A stretch of DNA of 64,000 nt from Thiohalocapsa sp. ML1 (GTDB lineage Bacteria > Pseudomonadota > Gammaproteobacteria > Chromatiales > Chromatiaceae): positions 87,673-151,672 of the forward strand of contig NZ_JABX01000012.1 of the NCBI RefSeq assembly GCF_001469165.1, read 5' to 3'. Under the pieces are notes generated by a model that worked only from the letters and a program-made list of their open reading frames with translations, had not been told where the DNA came from and made no database searches. Position 1 is the first letter of the stretch. Each line of letters begins with the position of its first letter. Below are positions 20,654-29,297 of the stretch, piece after piece. Made by a program: the position numbers and the translations under genes.

Positions 20654-22986
20654 CCGACCGGCTGGAACGGCGCGAGCGCCGTCGGCTGCGCTGGCGGATC
20701 GGCGCCTTCGTGCTCGCCGTGGCGCTGCCGTCCGGGCTGCTGCTGGAGAAGGCGCTGGATCAGCTCAAATGGGAGGCGCTGCGCCAGACCCAGCTCGCGG
20801 CCGAGGCGCTGACGCTGGCCATCGACGAGCACCTGAGCGCGCTCATCCGCACGCAGGACCGGCGCTCCTTCGCCGAGCTTGCGTTCCTGACCGTGGCCGG
20901 CGACCCGGCGGCGGGCTTCCTGCAGCGCTCGCCCCTCGCCGCCTATCCGGTGGAGCAGGTGCTGCCGGGGCTCATCGGCTGGTTCCAGATCGACGCCGAC
21001 GGCGGCCTCAGCACGCCGCTGCTGCCCGCTGCCGGGGCCGATGCCGCGGCGCTCGGCATCGATGCCGCGGAGCTCGCGGGCCGGCAGCGGCTCGCGCAGC
21101 AGATCGCCGACATCCTCGCGACCAACGCGCTGGCGGGCCGCGGCGAGCCCGCCGGGCGGGACGACGCCGAGCCGGCCGATGAGCGGGCAGAGGCGCCGCC
21201 GGCCGACGCGCTGGCCGAGCGCCCGGCACCGGCAGCAGCACCCCAGTATCGCGACGACCGCCCCGAGGCCGAGTCGCCGGCGGCACCCGCCGAGTACGCG
21301 GCCAGCCGCAGCAAGTCCGCCGCCGCCGAGGGCCAAGCGCTCTTCGAGCAGCTCTTCTTCCGCGGGCAGCCGCAGGCGGAGTCGGCGCGGCCGGGTGGCG
21401 CCGAGGTCGCGCGGCAGGCCGTGCGGGAGGCACCGAGCGCGCCGGCGCCGGCGCCGGCGGGCAGCTTGGCGCAGTCCGCGCCGTCGGCGCGCACTGCGCT
21501 CGCACCCGCGGCTGAGGCGCGCCGCGGCGTGCGGCGCGAGCAGGCCGTGCTGCCGGAGCCCATGCCGGCGCCCGCACCGAAGGTCGCCGCCGCGAAGACA
21601 TCCCTGGGCGCGGCGTCGCGCAGCGCGGCGGGCGCCGGCGCCGGCGCTGCCGCGGAGACGCGGCGAGCCCGGGCCGATACCGTTGCCGTTGCCCCCGAGG
21701 CGCTCGAACCGATGGCGCAGACCGCGCTGCCGCAGCCGGCTCAGCCCGAGCAGGCGCGCCCCGTCATCCGCACCTTCGAGAGCGAGCTCGGCCCCTTTCG
21801 CTTCGACCGGCTCAACAGCGGCCACGCCGTGCTCTACCGTTGGGCCTGGCGCGACGGTGCCCGCTACGTGCAGGGCGCGCTGGTGGACACGCCGGCCTTC
21901 CTCGCCGGGATGCTCGAAGCGCCCTTTGCGGCCTCCGCGCTCGCCCGGGCGGTGAGCCTGCACGTCGCCTGGGGCGAGGGCGCGGCGGACGGCGCGGCGC
22001 AGCCGCTCGCGCACTTCGCCGCAGCGAGCGCCGGCTACGAGGCCCTGTCCCGCGCCCGCGTCAACGATCTGCCCGCCGGCACCGTCGTCTACCGCGCCCG
22101 CCTCACCGAGCCCTTCGGCGCGCTCCAACTGCGCTTCGACGCGGCGCGGCTGCCGAGCCCGCCCGGTGCCGCCGTCATCTATTGGCTCGGCGCCCTGCTG
22201 GCGCTGGTGCTGTCGGCCGGCGGCTGGCTGCTGTATCGGCTGGGGCTCGCGCAGCTCGCGCTGTCGCGCCAGCAGCGGGACTTCATCGCCGCCGTGAGCC
22301 ACGAGCTGCGCACGCCGCTGACGGCGATTCGCCTCTACAGCGAGATGCTGCGCGAGGGCTGGGCGGCAGAGGACAAGCGCCCCGGCTACTACCGCTACAT
22401 CCACGACGAGGCGGAGCGGCTCTCGCGCCTCGTCGGCAACGTGCTCCAGCTCGCGCGCATGAGCCGCGACGGGCTGCGCGTGGAGCCGCGGCCCATCGCG
22501 CTGTCCGACCTGCTGGCGCAGGCCCGCCCGACGCTCGCCAACCTCGCGGAGCAGGCCGGCTTCGCGCTGGTGCTGGACTGCGACGCGGAGGCCGACGGCG
22601 ACTGCGAGGTCCGCGCGGACCCGGATGCCGTGACCCAGGTGCTGATCAACCTGGTGGACAACGCCATCAAGTTCACCGGCCGCGACGCGCCGGCGCAGGC
22701 TCGCCGCATCGAGATCCGCTGCGCCGCGGCCGGGCCGGGCGCCATCATCCGCGTCCGCGACCACGGCCCCGGCATCCCGAAGCGGCAGCGCCGGCGCGCG
22801 CTGGCGTTGTTTCAGCGGCTGGAAAACGAGGCCACCCGCGCGACCCGGGGCACCGGCATCGGCCTCGCGCTGGTGGAGCGGCTGATGCGCGCCATGGGCG
22901 GCAGCGTCGAGCTGGCCGACGCCGCGCCGGGCCTTGAGGTGCGCCTGCGCTTGCCGGCGGGTCGGCCGCAGCGGCGCGGGCGATGA
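20650..22986 (+). CDS. Sensor histidine kinase with long Ala/Pro-rich periplasmic region
   Basis: 778 residues. A first membrane segment lies at about 15-33 and a second at about 511-530, so about 475 residues face the periplasm. The stretch from about 165 to 370 is almost all Ala, Pro, Arg, Glu and probably disordered; a folded part follows (about 375-500, FESELGPFRFDRLNSGHAVLYRW). The kinase core has SHELRTPL with phospho-acceptor H551, an N box LVDNAIKF, and G boxes RDHGPGIP and GTGIGLALVERLM. It forms an operon with the response regulator upstream. The signal sensed is unknown. Confidence 0.9.
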   Translation: MTDRLERRERRRLRWRIGAFVLAVALPSGLLLEKALDQLKWEALRQTQLAAEALTLAIDEHLSALIRTQDRRSFAELAFLTVAGDPAAGFLQRSPLAAYPVEQVLPGLIGWFQIDADGGLSTPLLPAAGADAAALGIDAAELAGRQRLAQQIADILATNALAGRGEPAGRDDAEPADERAEAPPADALAERPAPAAAPQYRDDRPEAESPAAPAEYAASRSKSAAAEGQALFEQLFFRGQPQAESARPGGAEVARQAVREAPSAPAPAPAGSLAQSAPSARTALAPAAEARRGVRREQAVLPEPMPAPAPKVAAAKTSLGAASRSAAGAGAGAAAETRRARADTVAVAPEALEPMAQTALPQPAQPEQARPVIRTFESELGPFRFDRLNSGHAVLYRWAWRDGARYVQGALVDTPAFLAGMLEAPFAASALARAVSLHVAWGEGAADGAAQPLAHFAAASAGYEALSRARVNDLPAGTVVYRARLTEPFGALQLRFDAARLPSPPGAAVIYWLGALLALVLSAGGWLLYRLGLAQLALSRQQRDFIAAVSHELRTPLTAIRLYSEMLREGWAAEDKRPGYYRYIHDEAERLSRLVGNVLQLARMSRDGLRVEPRPIALSDLLAQARPTLANLAEQAGFALVLDCDAEADGDCEVRADPDAVTQVLINLVDNAIKFTGRDAPAQARRIEIRCAAAGPGAIIRVRDHGPGIPKRQRRRALALFQRLENEATRATRGTGIGLALVERLMRAMGGSVELADAAPGLEVRLRLPAGRPQRRGR

Positions 22987-23190
22987 GCGCGCGCGGGCGC
23001 GCGGCGGGTTGATGGAGCGGCGCGGAAGTCTCAATGGTTCGGGTCGTCGCGGGCGGGTCCACTCGCGCTACCGCTCCAGCGGTGGGGTGCCGCGAAGGTC
23101 GCTCTGCGCCGCGGGACAGGTGGGCGCGGGAAGGGCGAGTACTCGGCACGGCAGCGAACCACTAGCCCGTCCTTAGCCGAGCCAGAGCCA

Positions 23191-23312
23191 GGCCGGAGAG
23201 CCGACCTCCCGGTCGGCTCCGCACTCGCGATATCAGTGCATCCCGCTCTGTCGGTCGTGTTGACCTGGAGGTCAACACTCCAGTCAACGCCGGTCAACGC
23301 CGCGCACGTTCG
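23191..23312. repeat. 121-bp double-hairpin repeat, copy B
   Basis: Aligned over its full length with 16738-16858, with scattered substitutions and one indel. Both hairpins are kept: GAGCCGACCT-CCC-GGTCGGCTC and TGTTGACCT-GG-AGGTCAACA. Confidence 0.85.
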
Positions 23313-23454
23313 ATGGCGACTACCATTAGGACAACGACAACGACAACGACGAAACCACGGTCTCGGGATTTCGGCAGCGCAGCACTAGCGAGGCAGAGCC
23401 TCAGACCGACCAGGGCACGGCGCCTCGTCTTGCGCAGCCCGCTCGTCGGCGCAT

Positions 23455-23556
23455 TGGGCCAAGGGCCAAGGGCCGAGGCGGGCTCCCTTGGCCCTTGGCC
23501 CTCGGCCCTTTTGCCTGCAAGCGCCGTGTCGTCGTGAAACTTGACTCATCTGCAAG
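23455..23556. repeat. Heptamer hairpin plus ACTTGACTCATCTGCAA motif
   Basis: GGGCCAA/GGGCCGA heptamers face their complement across a GGCGGGCTCC loop, making a long imperfect hairpin (about 23457-23512). About 35 nt later comes ACTTGACTCATCTGCAA (about 23540-23556). The same order of hairpin and motif occurs at 49385-49476. Confidence 0.8.
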
Positions 23557-23577
23557 CAATTGGCGCCGTCAAGCAAT

Positions 23578-23865
23578 CTAGTCGGAGGCACGCCGCGCGG
23601 GCTTGGCGCGGGCGAGCGTCTCGCCCGCGAGCCGCCGCTTGAGGTAGTCCCGCAGGGCGGGCCAGGGGATGGTCTCGCCGGAGTTGACGATGCGCGCGTA
23701 GCGCTGCTCGGCGAGTGCATGAAAGTCGCGCCGCCGCTCCTCCGCCGCGACGCGCTCCGCGATGGCCTCCAGCATGAAGGCGTGCGGAGTCTGCCCGGCG
23801 TGCTCCGCCGCCTGCGTCATGCGCTGCTTCAGGTCGTCCGGGCGGCGGATGCTCGTGGTGGTCAT
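23578..23865 (-). CDS. CopG/ribbon-helix-helix type protein, orphan antitoxin-like
   Basis: 95 residues. The N-terminus (TTTSIRRPDDLKQRMTQAAEHAG) has the strand-helix-helix pattern of ribbon-helix-helix repressors, and the middle is helical and charged. Such proteins are usually antitoxins paired with RelE/ParE toxins. No toxin gene lies on either side, so it is either an orphan or a stand-alone regulator. Confidence 0.75.
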   Translation of the reverse strand: MTTTSIRRPDDLKQRMTQAAEHAGQTPHAFMLEAIAERVAAEERRRDFHALAEQRYARIVNSGETIPWPALRDYLKRRLAGETLARAKPARRASD

Positions 23866-24290
23866 ATCGTCTGCCGTTGCCAGGTCGCAAGGCTAGGAGT
23901 GGAGCAATCCGGTGTTACGGGGCTGTCCGCGTCGCCCGATGGTTGTCCGGGCTGAGGCTCAGGGCCGACGGCCGGGTAGGGTCGCCATGGTGCTCGGCCT
24001 CGGCAGCTCGGTGCGATAGCCGCGGAGCTCTTGGGATACGCAGGAAATGAAGACTCGCATCTGGCCTCGCCTTGGGCGCCCCGGGCTCGCGAACCGGCGC
24101 CGCGATGGGCGGGCCTGTGGTGCGATGGGTGGATTCTAGCCGGGTTCGCGTGGCGCCGGTGCGTCTGTGTTGCCGGCTGGGCGCACGGCGAGGGCACCGC
24201 CCGCGCGGCGGTGCGCTATCGTAAGCATCGCCAAGCGCCGCGCCGCGGCGTAGCCAAGGCGCCCACCCAGCCGCATCCGGAGAGACGACC
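23866..24290. other. Spacer before the bacteriohemerythrin gene
   Basis: 425 bp between divergent genes. No ORF with a ribosome site, FNR box or recognisable repeat family was found. It should contain the promoters of both flanking genes. Confidence 0.4.
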
Positions 24291-24692
24291 ATGAAAGAGC
24301 TGACTTGGGACAGAACCCTGAGCGTCGAGGTGCCCGAGATCGACGAGGACCATCGTCGGCTCGTGGACCTGTACAACATCCTGAGCCACGCGGTGGCGGA
24401 GGGGGAGTCCGCCGAGTACATCGCGGCCGTCACGGACGAGCTCATCGCCTGCACCCTCTGGCACTTCCGCCACGAGGAGCGGCTGATGCTGAAACACGGC
24501 TACCCGGGCCTGGCCGAGCACAAGGCCGAGCACGCGGAGCTAATGGCCGACGCTCAGGCGCTCCAGCAGCGGCTCGTCGCGGCCGGGGAGACGGTCGCGA
24601 GCACGGATGTCGAGTTTCTGGAGCGCTGGCTCGTGGAGCACATCTACGGCGCGGACATGAAGATGGGGCTGTACCTGTCGGCGGCGATGTAG
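24291..24692 (+). CDS. Bacteriohemerythrin
   Basis: A di-iron O2-binding four-helix protein. The 133 residues keep all the ligands: H21 (DEDHRRLV), H58 and E62 (HFRHEERLM), H77 and H81 (EHKAEH), and H117 and D122 (VEHIYGADM). Bacteriohemerythrins bind or deliver oxygen and are common in microaerophilic and phototrophic sulfur bacteria. It is monocistronic and a GAGACGACC segment precedes the ATG. Confidence 0.95.
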   Translation: MKELTWDRTLSVEVPEIDEDHRRLVDLYNILSHAVAEGESAEYIAAVTDELIACTLWHFRHEERLMLKHGYPGLAEHKAEHAELMADAQALQQRLVAAGETVASTDVEFLERWLVEHIYGADMKMGLYLSAAM

Positions 24693-24839
24693 GGGCCGGC
24701 GCGTCGGCGGCGTGCTGATGTCGCCGGAGCCGAACGCCATCAAGATAAGTCTTTGCTGATGGACTACCCTTTGCTTGCCGGCAGCGGGGTTTCCGACCCC
24801 TTCGGCACGCGCGGCAACCGCAAGGCTTGGCAGGCAACG

Positions 24840-26324
24840 ATGTATGCACGACTGACCGGCGAGGACATCGCCAACCGGGTAGACGGGCCGCTGCTCTTTC
24901 TGCGGCGCACCGTGGATGTGGGGCTGAACGAGGCCGTGGAGGTGGAGGACGTAAGCGGCGCGGTGCGGCTCGGGCGCATCGCGGCGCTCGACCCGGACAG
25001 CGTCACGGTGGAGATGCTCGATGACACCGCCGGGCTTCGCATCGATGGCGCGCGCGTGCGCTTCTTCGGTGAGCCGCTGCGCTTCCACGTCGGCCCGGGG
25101 CTTCTGGGGCGCATCTTCAACGGGGTCGGCAAGCCGCTCGACGGCGGGCCGCCGCTGGCGGCGGAGCGCGCGTTCCCGGTGGACGGGCTGCCGCTCAAGC
25201 CGTCGGCACGGCAGGCACCGAGCGAGCTGTTGGAGACGGGCTTCACGGCCATCGACCTCATGAGCTCGCTGGTGCGCGGGCAGAAGCTGCCGCTCTTCTC
25301 CGGCGGCGGCCTGCCGCATGATCGCATCGCCGTGGACATCGCCTGCAACGCGCGCCTGCCCGGCAGCGGGCGGGAGCGCCCCGCCACGGACGCGCGGGCC
25401 GACGACGACTTCGCCATTGTGTTTGCCGGCATCGGCATCCCGCACGCGAGCGCGGAGTTCTTTAGAAGCTCGCTGGAGCAGAGCGGGGCGCTCGCGCGCA
25501 CCGTGCTGTTCCTGAACCTGGCCTCCGATGCCAGCGCGCAGCGGTTGCTCACGCCGCGCTTTGCGCTGACCGCCGCCGAGTACCTCGCCTTTGAGGAAGG
25601 CAAGCATGTGCTGGTCATCCTGACCGACCTGACCAATTACTGCGAGGCGCTGCGCGAGGTGTCGGCGAGCCGCGGCGAGGTGCCGAGCCGCAAGGGTTAC
25701 CCGGGCTACATGTACTCGGACCTGGCGACGCTGTACGAGCGCGCCGGGCGCATCCGCGGCGTGCCCGGATCGGTGACGCAGGTGCCGCTCTTGACCATGC
25801 CGAACGACGACATCACGCACCCGATCCCGGACCTGACCGGCTACATCACCGAGGGCCAGTTGGTGCTGGACCGCGAGCTGCACCGGCGCGATCTGTATCC
25901 GCCCATCAAGGTGCTGCCGAGCCTGTCGCGGCTGATGAAGGACGGCATCGGCAAGGGCCTGACCGACGCCGACCACCCGGCGCTCTCCGCGCAGCTCTAC
26001 GCGGCCTACGCACAGGCGCAGCAGACGCGCATCCTGGCGAGCGTCGTCGGCGAGGAGGGGCTGTCCCCGACCGACCGGCTGTATCTCGCCTTCGGCGAGC
26101 GCTTCGAGACGCAGGTCGTGGCCCAGAACGGCCGCCGGACCCTGGCGCAGAGCATGGAAGTGGGCTGGCAGGCCCTGCGCGGGCTGCCGCAGACCGAGCT
26201 GACGCGGCTGTCGGATGCGCAGATCGCGGCCCACCTGGCGCCGAGCGCGAAGCCCGCCGCGGACTACAGCAGCGTGGCACCGGACACCGCGTCGGCGCCC
26301 GAGCCGGCCGGCGCCGCGGTTTAA
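24840..26324 (+). CDS. ntpB: V-type ATP synthase subunit B
   Basis: The non-catalytic nucleotide-binding subunit of V/A-type ATPases. The 494 residues carry the beta-barrel start (ANRVDGPLLFL), GRIFNGVGKPLDGGP, the LFSGGGLPHDRIAV loop in place of a P-loop (usual for B), RGEVPSRKGYPGYMYSDLATLYERAGR and GSVTQVPLLTMPNDDITHPIPDLTGYITEGQ. The ATG at 24840 matches the family N-terminus; the frame is open to 24753. Subunit D follows at 21 bp. No subunit A, C, E, F, I or K gene is nearby, which is odd. Confidence 0.92.
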   Translation: MYARLTGEDIANRVDGPLLFLRRTVDVGLNEAVEVEDVSGAVRLGRIAALDPDSVTVEMLDDTAGLRIDGARVRFFGEPLRFHVGPGLLGRIFNGVGKPLDGGPPLAAERAFPVDGLPLKPSARQAPSELLETGFTAIDLMSSLVRGQKLPLFSGGGLPHDRIAVDIACNARLPGSGRERPATDARADDDFAIVFAGIGIPHASAEFFRSSLEQSGALARTVLFLNLASDASAQRLLTPRFALTAAEYLAFEEGKHVLVILTDLTNYCEALREVSASRGEVPSRKGYPGYMYSDLATLYERAGRIRGVPGSVTQVPLLTMPNDDITHPIPDLTGYITEGQLVLDRELHRRDLYPPIKVLPSLSRLMKDGIGKGLTDADHPALSAQLYAAYAQAQQTRILASVVGEEGLSPTDRLYLAFGERFETQVVAQNGRRTLAQSMEVGWQALRGLPQTELTRLSDAQIAAHLAPSAKPAADYSSVAPDTASAPEPAGAAV

Positions 26325-26345
26325 CGCCGGCGCGGGGGCAGTGCG

Positions 26346-26972
26346 ATGACCGACCGCGAGCTGGTCCCGACCATGAGCGCCTTCCTGGAGGCGAAGGCCG
26401 AGCGTGCCGGCATGCTGGAGGGCTATCGCTTTCTGGACGAGAAGCGCCTGATCCTGGCCGGCGAGATCATGACCAACATGCGGGACTACGCGCTGGCCCA
26501 CGCCCGCTGGCGGGAGGCCGAGGCCGCCGCCCGCGAGGCCCTGCGCGCCGCCGTCGGCCGCCACGGGCTCGATGAGCTGGGGCTGTATCCGCCGGGGCGC
26601 ATCGACTGCGGGCTCGCGACCCGAAGCCGCATCGTGCTCGGCGTGCGTATCGAGGAGCCCTTGCCGGAACGCCCGACCGACGACGAGCAGCAGCAGGATG
26701 CACCGCCGCCGGCCAATCAGAGCCCGGAGGCCGACGCTTGCCGCGCGGCCTTCGCGGCGCTGCTGCCGATTGCGGCGCGGCTCGCGGTGCTGACCGGCAA
26801 CCTGGAGCGGCTGCGGGTGGAATACTTGCGCACCTCGCGCCGCGCCCGCGCGCTGGAGGATGTGCTGCTGCCGGAGATGGACGCGCGCATCGATGTCATC
26901 GACAACGCGCTGGAGGAACTGGAGCGGGAGGAGGCGGTGCGGGTGCGATGGCGGGGCGTCGTCGCGTCCTAG
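26346..26972 (+). CDS. ntpD: V-type ATP synthase subunit D
   Basis: Central-stalk coiled-coil subunit of V/A-type ATPases. The 208 residues begin LVPTMSAFLEAKAERAGMLEGYRFLDEKRLIL, the conserved first helix of subunit D, and end with a second long helix (NLERLRVEYLRTSRRARALEDVLLPEM). The middle (about 105-130) is a hydrophilic insert. It directly follows subunit B. Confidence 0.9.
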   Translation: MTDRELVPTMSAFLEAKAERAGMLEGYRFLDEKRLILAGEIMTNMRDYALAHARWREAEAAAREALRAAVGRHGLDELGLYPPGRIDCGLATRSRIVLGVRIEEPLPERPTDDEQQQDAPPPANQSPEADACRAAFAALLPIAARLAVLTGNLERLRVEYLRTSRRARALEDVLLPEMDARIDVIDNALEELEREEAVRVRWRGVVAS

Positions 26973-27039
26973 CGCCGGGCGTGTTGCCCGACTGCGGCGA
27001 CATGCATGCAGCCGGGTCGCCCGGAGCCGACTCGGCGGC

Positions 27040-27291
27040 TCAGAGCGTGCCCTCCGTCACAACCACGTCACCCTCGCGCGCCTTCCCGGCGATCTCCTTT
27101 AAGCAACGCGAGCACAGGCAGTCGTGATAGACCTCTTCCAGCTTGCCGAGCAGATCCGGCGACAGGTTGACGCCGACGCACTGGCAGTGAGGCAGATCGT
27201 CCACTTTGCAGACGAAGGTTGCGCCGCAGCGGGCGCAGGTCTTGGGGCCGGCCTGGAGCGCGGACGGGTCGGGAGGGGTCAAGTCGCTCAT
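27040..27291 (-). CDS. Cysteine-rich CWC family small protein
   Basis: 83 residues with the pattern CARCGATFVC (18-27), HCQC (35-38) and CLCSRC (58-63), the spacing of the cysteine-rich CWC family, probably a zinc-binding module. Function unknown. It is read against the V-ATPase genes. Confidence 0.8.
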   Translation of the reverse strand: MSDLTPPDPSALQAGPKTCARCGATFVCKVDDLPHCQCVGVNLSPDLLGKLEEVYHDCLCSRCLKEIAGKAREGDVVVTEGTL

Positions 27292-27538
27292 CGGTCACCT
27301 GTTGGGTCGTGCGCCGGCGGCGCGCCTAAATGGGGTGACCACAAGCTGTAGGTGCGGCGGGGTCAGTTCAAGCCGAGACCAAACGCGGCAGCGCCGAAAG
27401 CAGACCCTGTGATCGCGGGCTCCGAGCGGGCTTTGCCGGGTCTCGGGGTCAGGGTCAGGCTAGGGCGGACCCCGGCAGCGCGCTGCCAGGGTCCGTCGTC
27501 AGGCGATCAGCCCGGACCGAGCCGGGCGCAGAACCGGC

Positions 27539-28330
27539 TTACTCGGCCGCGGGCACGATGTCGCGGTAGGCGTGCCAGGTGGCGTGGCCGATCAGCGGCA
27601 TGGCGATGAAGAGGCCGATGAAGAAGGACAGCAGGCCGAGCCCGATGAAGGCGACGATGAGCCCGGCCCAGAGGAGCATCGGCTTCCAGTTCTCAAACAC
27701 GGCCTTGACGCTGGTGCGGATGGCCGTGAAGCCATCCACGTCGCGGTCCAGGATCATCGGCACCGAGATGGCGCTGATGGCATAGGCGATGAAGGCCAGC
27801 ATGGAGCCGACGCCGACGCTCGCGAGGGCGAAGACGTTGTTCTTGCCGGACAGAAACACGGTGCTGAAGAAGTTCTCCAGCGGCGGGTGCATGCCGGTGT
27901 AGAGCAGCGCGAACAGCACGAAGTTCGACATCATCCAGAGCTGCATGATGATCAGGAGTCCGGCGGTGATGACGCCGAGCTGCGCCTGGTTGCCCTTCCA
28001 GGCCTCCAGGAAGCTGCAGAACCGCAGCGGCTCGCCGCGCTCCAAGTGCGCGCTCATCTGATACAGGCCCAAGCCGATGATGGGCGCGAGCAGATAGAAG
28101 CCCGCGATCATGAAGGGCACCATGAAGGTCAGCCCCTCGTTGATGAAGCCCAGCGTGATGAGACCGCTGATCAGCACCACGACGGCGCCGTAGGGCAGGC
28201 TGTACTTGCGGGCACGGATCATGTCGTGCCAGCCCTTGTCCAGCCACTCCCACGGGTGGTCCATGGTGACGCGGTTGACGCGGATGGCGTCCTGCCGAAC
28301 CTGCTGTTCGGCGGCGATGGTGTCGGTCAT
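27539..28330 (-). CDS. DUF2189 family inner-membrane protein
   Basis: 263 residues. A short soluble N-terminus leads to about six hydrophobic segments (about 48-66, 72-94, 123-147, 168-190, 218-236, 238-254). The WEWLDKGWHDMIRARKYSLPYG lead-in and DRDVDGFTAIRTSVKAVFENWKPML loop are typical of DUF2189. These often sit near cytochrome or respiratory genes, but here neighbours give no such link. The ATG has AGGAGG about 8 nt upstream; the frame upstream of it is not used. Confidence 0.85.
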   Translation of the reverse strand: MTDTIAAEQQVRQDAIRVNRVTMDHPWEWLDKGWHDMIRARKYSLPYGAVVVLISGLITLGFINEGLTFMVPFMIAGFYLLAPIIGLGLYQMSAHLERGEPLRFCSFLEAWKGNQAQLGVITAGLLIIMQLWMMSNFVLFALLYTGMHPPLENFFSTVFLSGKNNVFALASVGVGSMLAFIAYAISAISVPMILDRDVDGFTAIRTSVKAVFENWKPMLLWAGLIVAFIGLGLLSFFIGLFIAMPLIGHATWHAYRDIVPAAE

Positions 28331-28841
28331 GGGTTGGTCCTCCTGAGGACGGCGTTTCTGATTGGCAAGCCGGCGGACGGTGGGGATCGCGTCGGTGCCG
28401 ACCGGCGCGTCGCCCGCCTGAGTTTCTTGTGTTATGCCCGGCGCCCGGTCACAGGCTGCCGAGAGTGGGTGGTGGCCTTGACGGTTGCCCGCGCGGCGCG
28501 CCCGACGCCACGGAGCGAAGCGCGCTGTCGGAAAATTCAATACAAGGCATGGGCACATTGCATAAAAAATTGACAAAACGCAACCCGCTGTCCGGGGGGA
28601 TTGCTGGGTTATTGCCCTCGGCAAGGTTCGTATTTTCCGCAATCAGGATTCGGGTTCGTCGCCTGCGTCGTGCCCTACGGGTGGCTGCTGCGCCTTGGGC
28701 CGACCGCGTTCTGCGCGCTTGAGGTTCGCGCGGCCGAGCCGCATTAACCGACGCGCAGTCAAAGAAGCGCTGAGATCAAGTGCCAAGGTGCGCGAGCTCA
28801 ATGCACGCAACGTGCCGCCCAACCCGCAAGACCGCCTGCCC
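28331..28841. other. Spacer between DUF2189 and redox operon
   Basis: 511 bp between divergent genes. It has an AT-richer patch around 28550-28640 (TTGACAAAACGC and nearby) that may hold a promoter for the rightward operon, but I cannot place a convincing -10. No gene is supported before 28842. Confidence 0.4.
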
Positions 28842-29276
28842 ATGACCGACACCGCTGCACGCAAGTGCGCCTTCGCTGCGCCCATCACCACGGGCCGTGC
28901 CGCCTGTTCCGCCGCCGTCGAGGTCGTGCGCCGCGGCGGCGCCGAGTACGACTGCGACCGCGCCGACGCGCACGCGCGTTGCCTCGGGCTCATCGGCGGG
29001 CTCAAGCAAGCCGGTCTAGCGGCCTTTGGCGTCGAAGACGACTTGACCCAGACGCCGCACAGCGTGCTCGTGAAGATCCAAACCGGCGGCCTGGTCGGGC
29101 TGCGACGGCTACTCGACGCGGGCAGCGACAGCGACGCGCCGGTTGCCGACGTCGCGGTACTTGCGGAGCAGGTCGTGGCCGCTTACGGCGGTGCCGCAGA
29201 GATACCCTTCGGCGCCGCGGCCGATGCCATGCTGGCCTGCCGGCTGGAGCGGCGCGGCCGGCGCAGTGCCCGCTGA
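28842..29276 (+). CDS. Conserved hypothetical protein ahead of dsbD-like gene
   Basis: 144 residues, no signal peptide or membrane segment. It has three spaced cysteines in the first half (KCAFA, ACSAAV, YDCDRADAHARC) and a helical remainder (GVEDDLTQTPHSVLVKIQTGGLVGLRRLL). I do not recognise the family. The ATG at 28842 is chosen over an upstream in-frame start because the added part looks non-coding. It ends 21 bp before the dsbD-like gene, so it probably shares its transcript. Confidence 0.65.
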   Translation: MTDTAARKCAFAAPITTGRAACSAAVEVVRRGGAEYDCDRADAHARCLGLIGGLKQAGLAAFGVEDDLTQTPHSVLVKIQTGGLVGLRRLLDAGSDSDAPVADVAVLAEQVVAAYGGAAEIPFGAAADAMLACRLERRGRRSAR

Positions 29277-29297
29277 CGGCGCGCGGGGCCGACGCCG

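Larger units (their letters stand above)
22987..23577. other. Repeat-rich spacer
   Basis: No gene is supported. Contents, in order: a CCGAGCC-type lead-in, the 121-bp element, an AACGAC hexamer tract (about 23331-23352), the GGCCAAG/GGCCGAG heptamer hairpin and an ACTTGACTCATCTGCAA motif. Confidence 0.7.

Noticed and set aside
17350..22986. Proteobacterial dedicated sortase system (PdsR/PdsS/PdsO)
   Set aside because: No sortase or VIT domain is found and the kinase sensor region does not fit.
20611..23034. An 807-codon ORF antisense to the histidine kinase
   Set aside because: High-GC shadow frame; the plus-strand kinase has all expected motifs.
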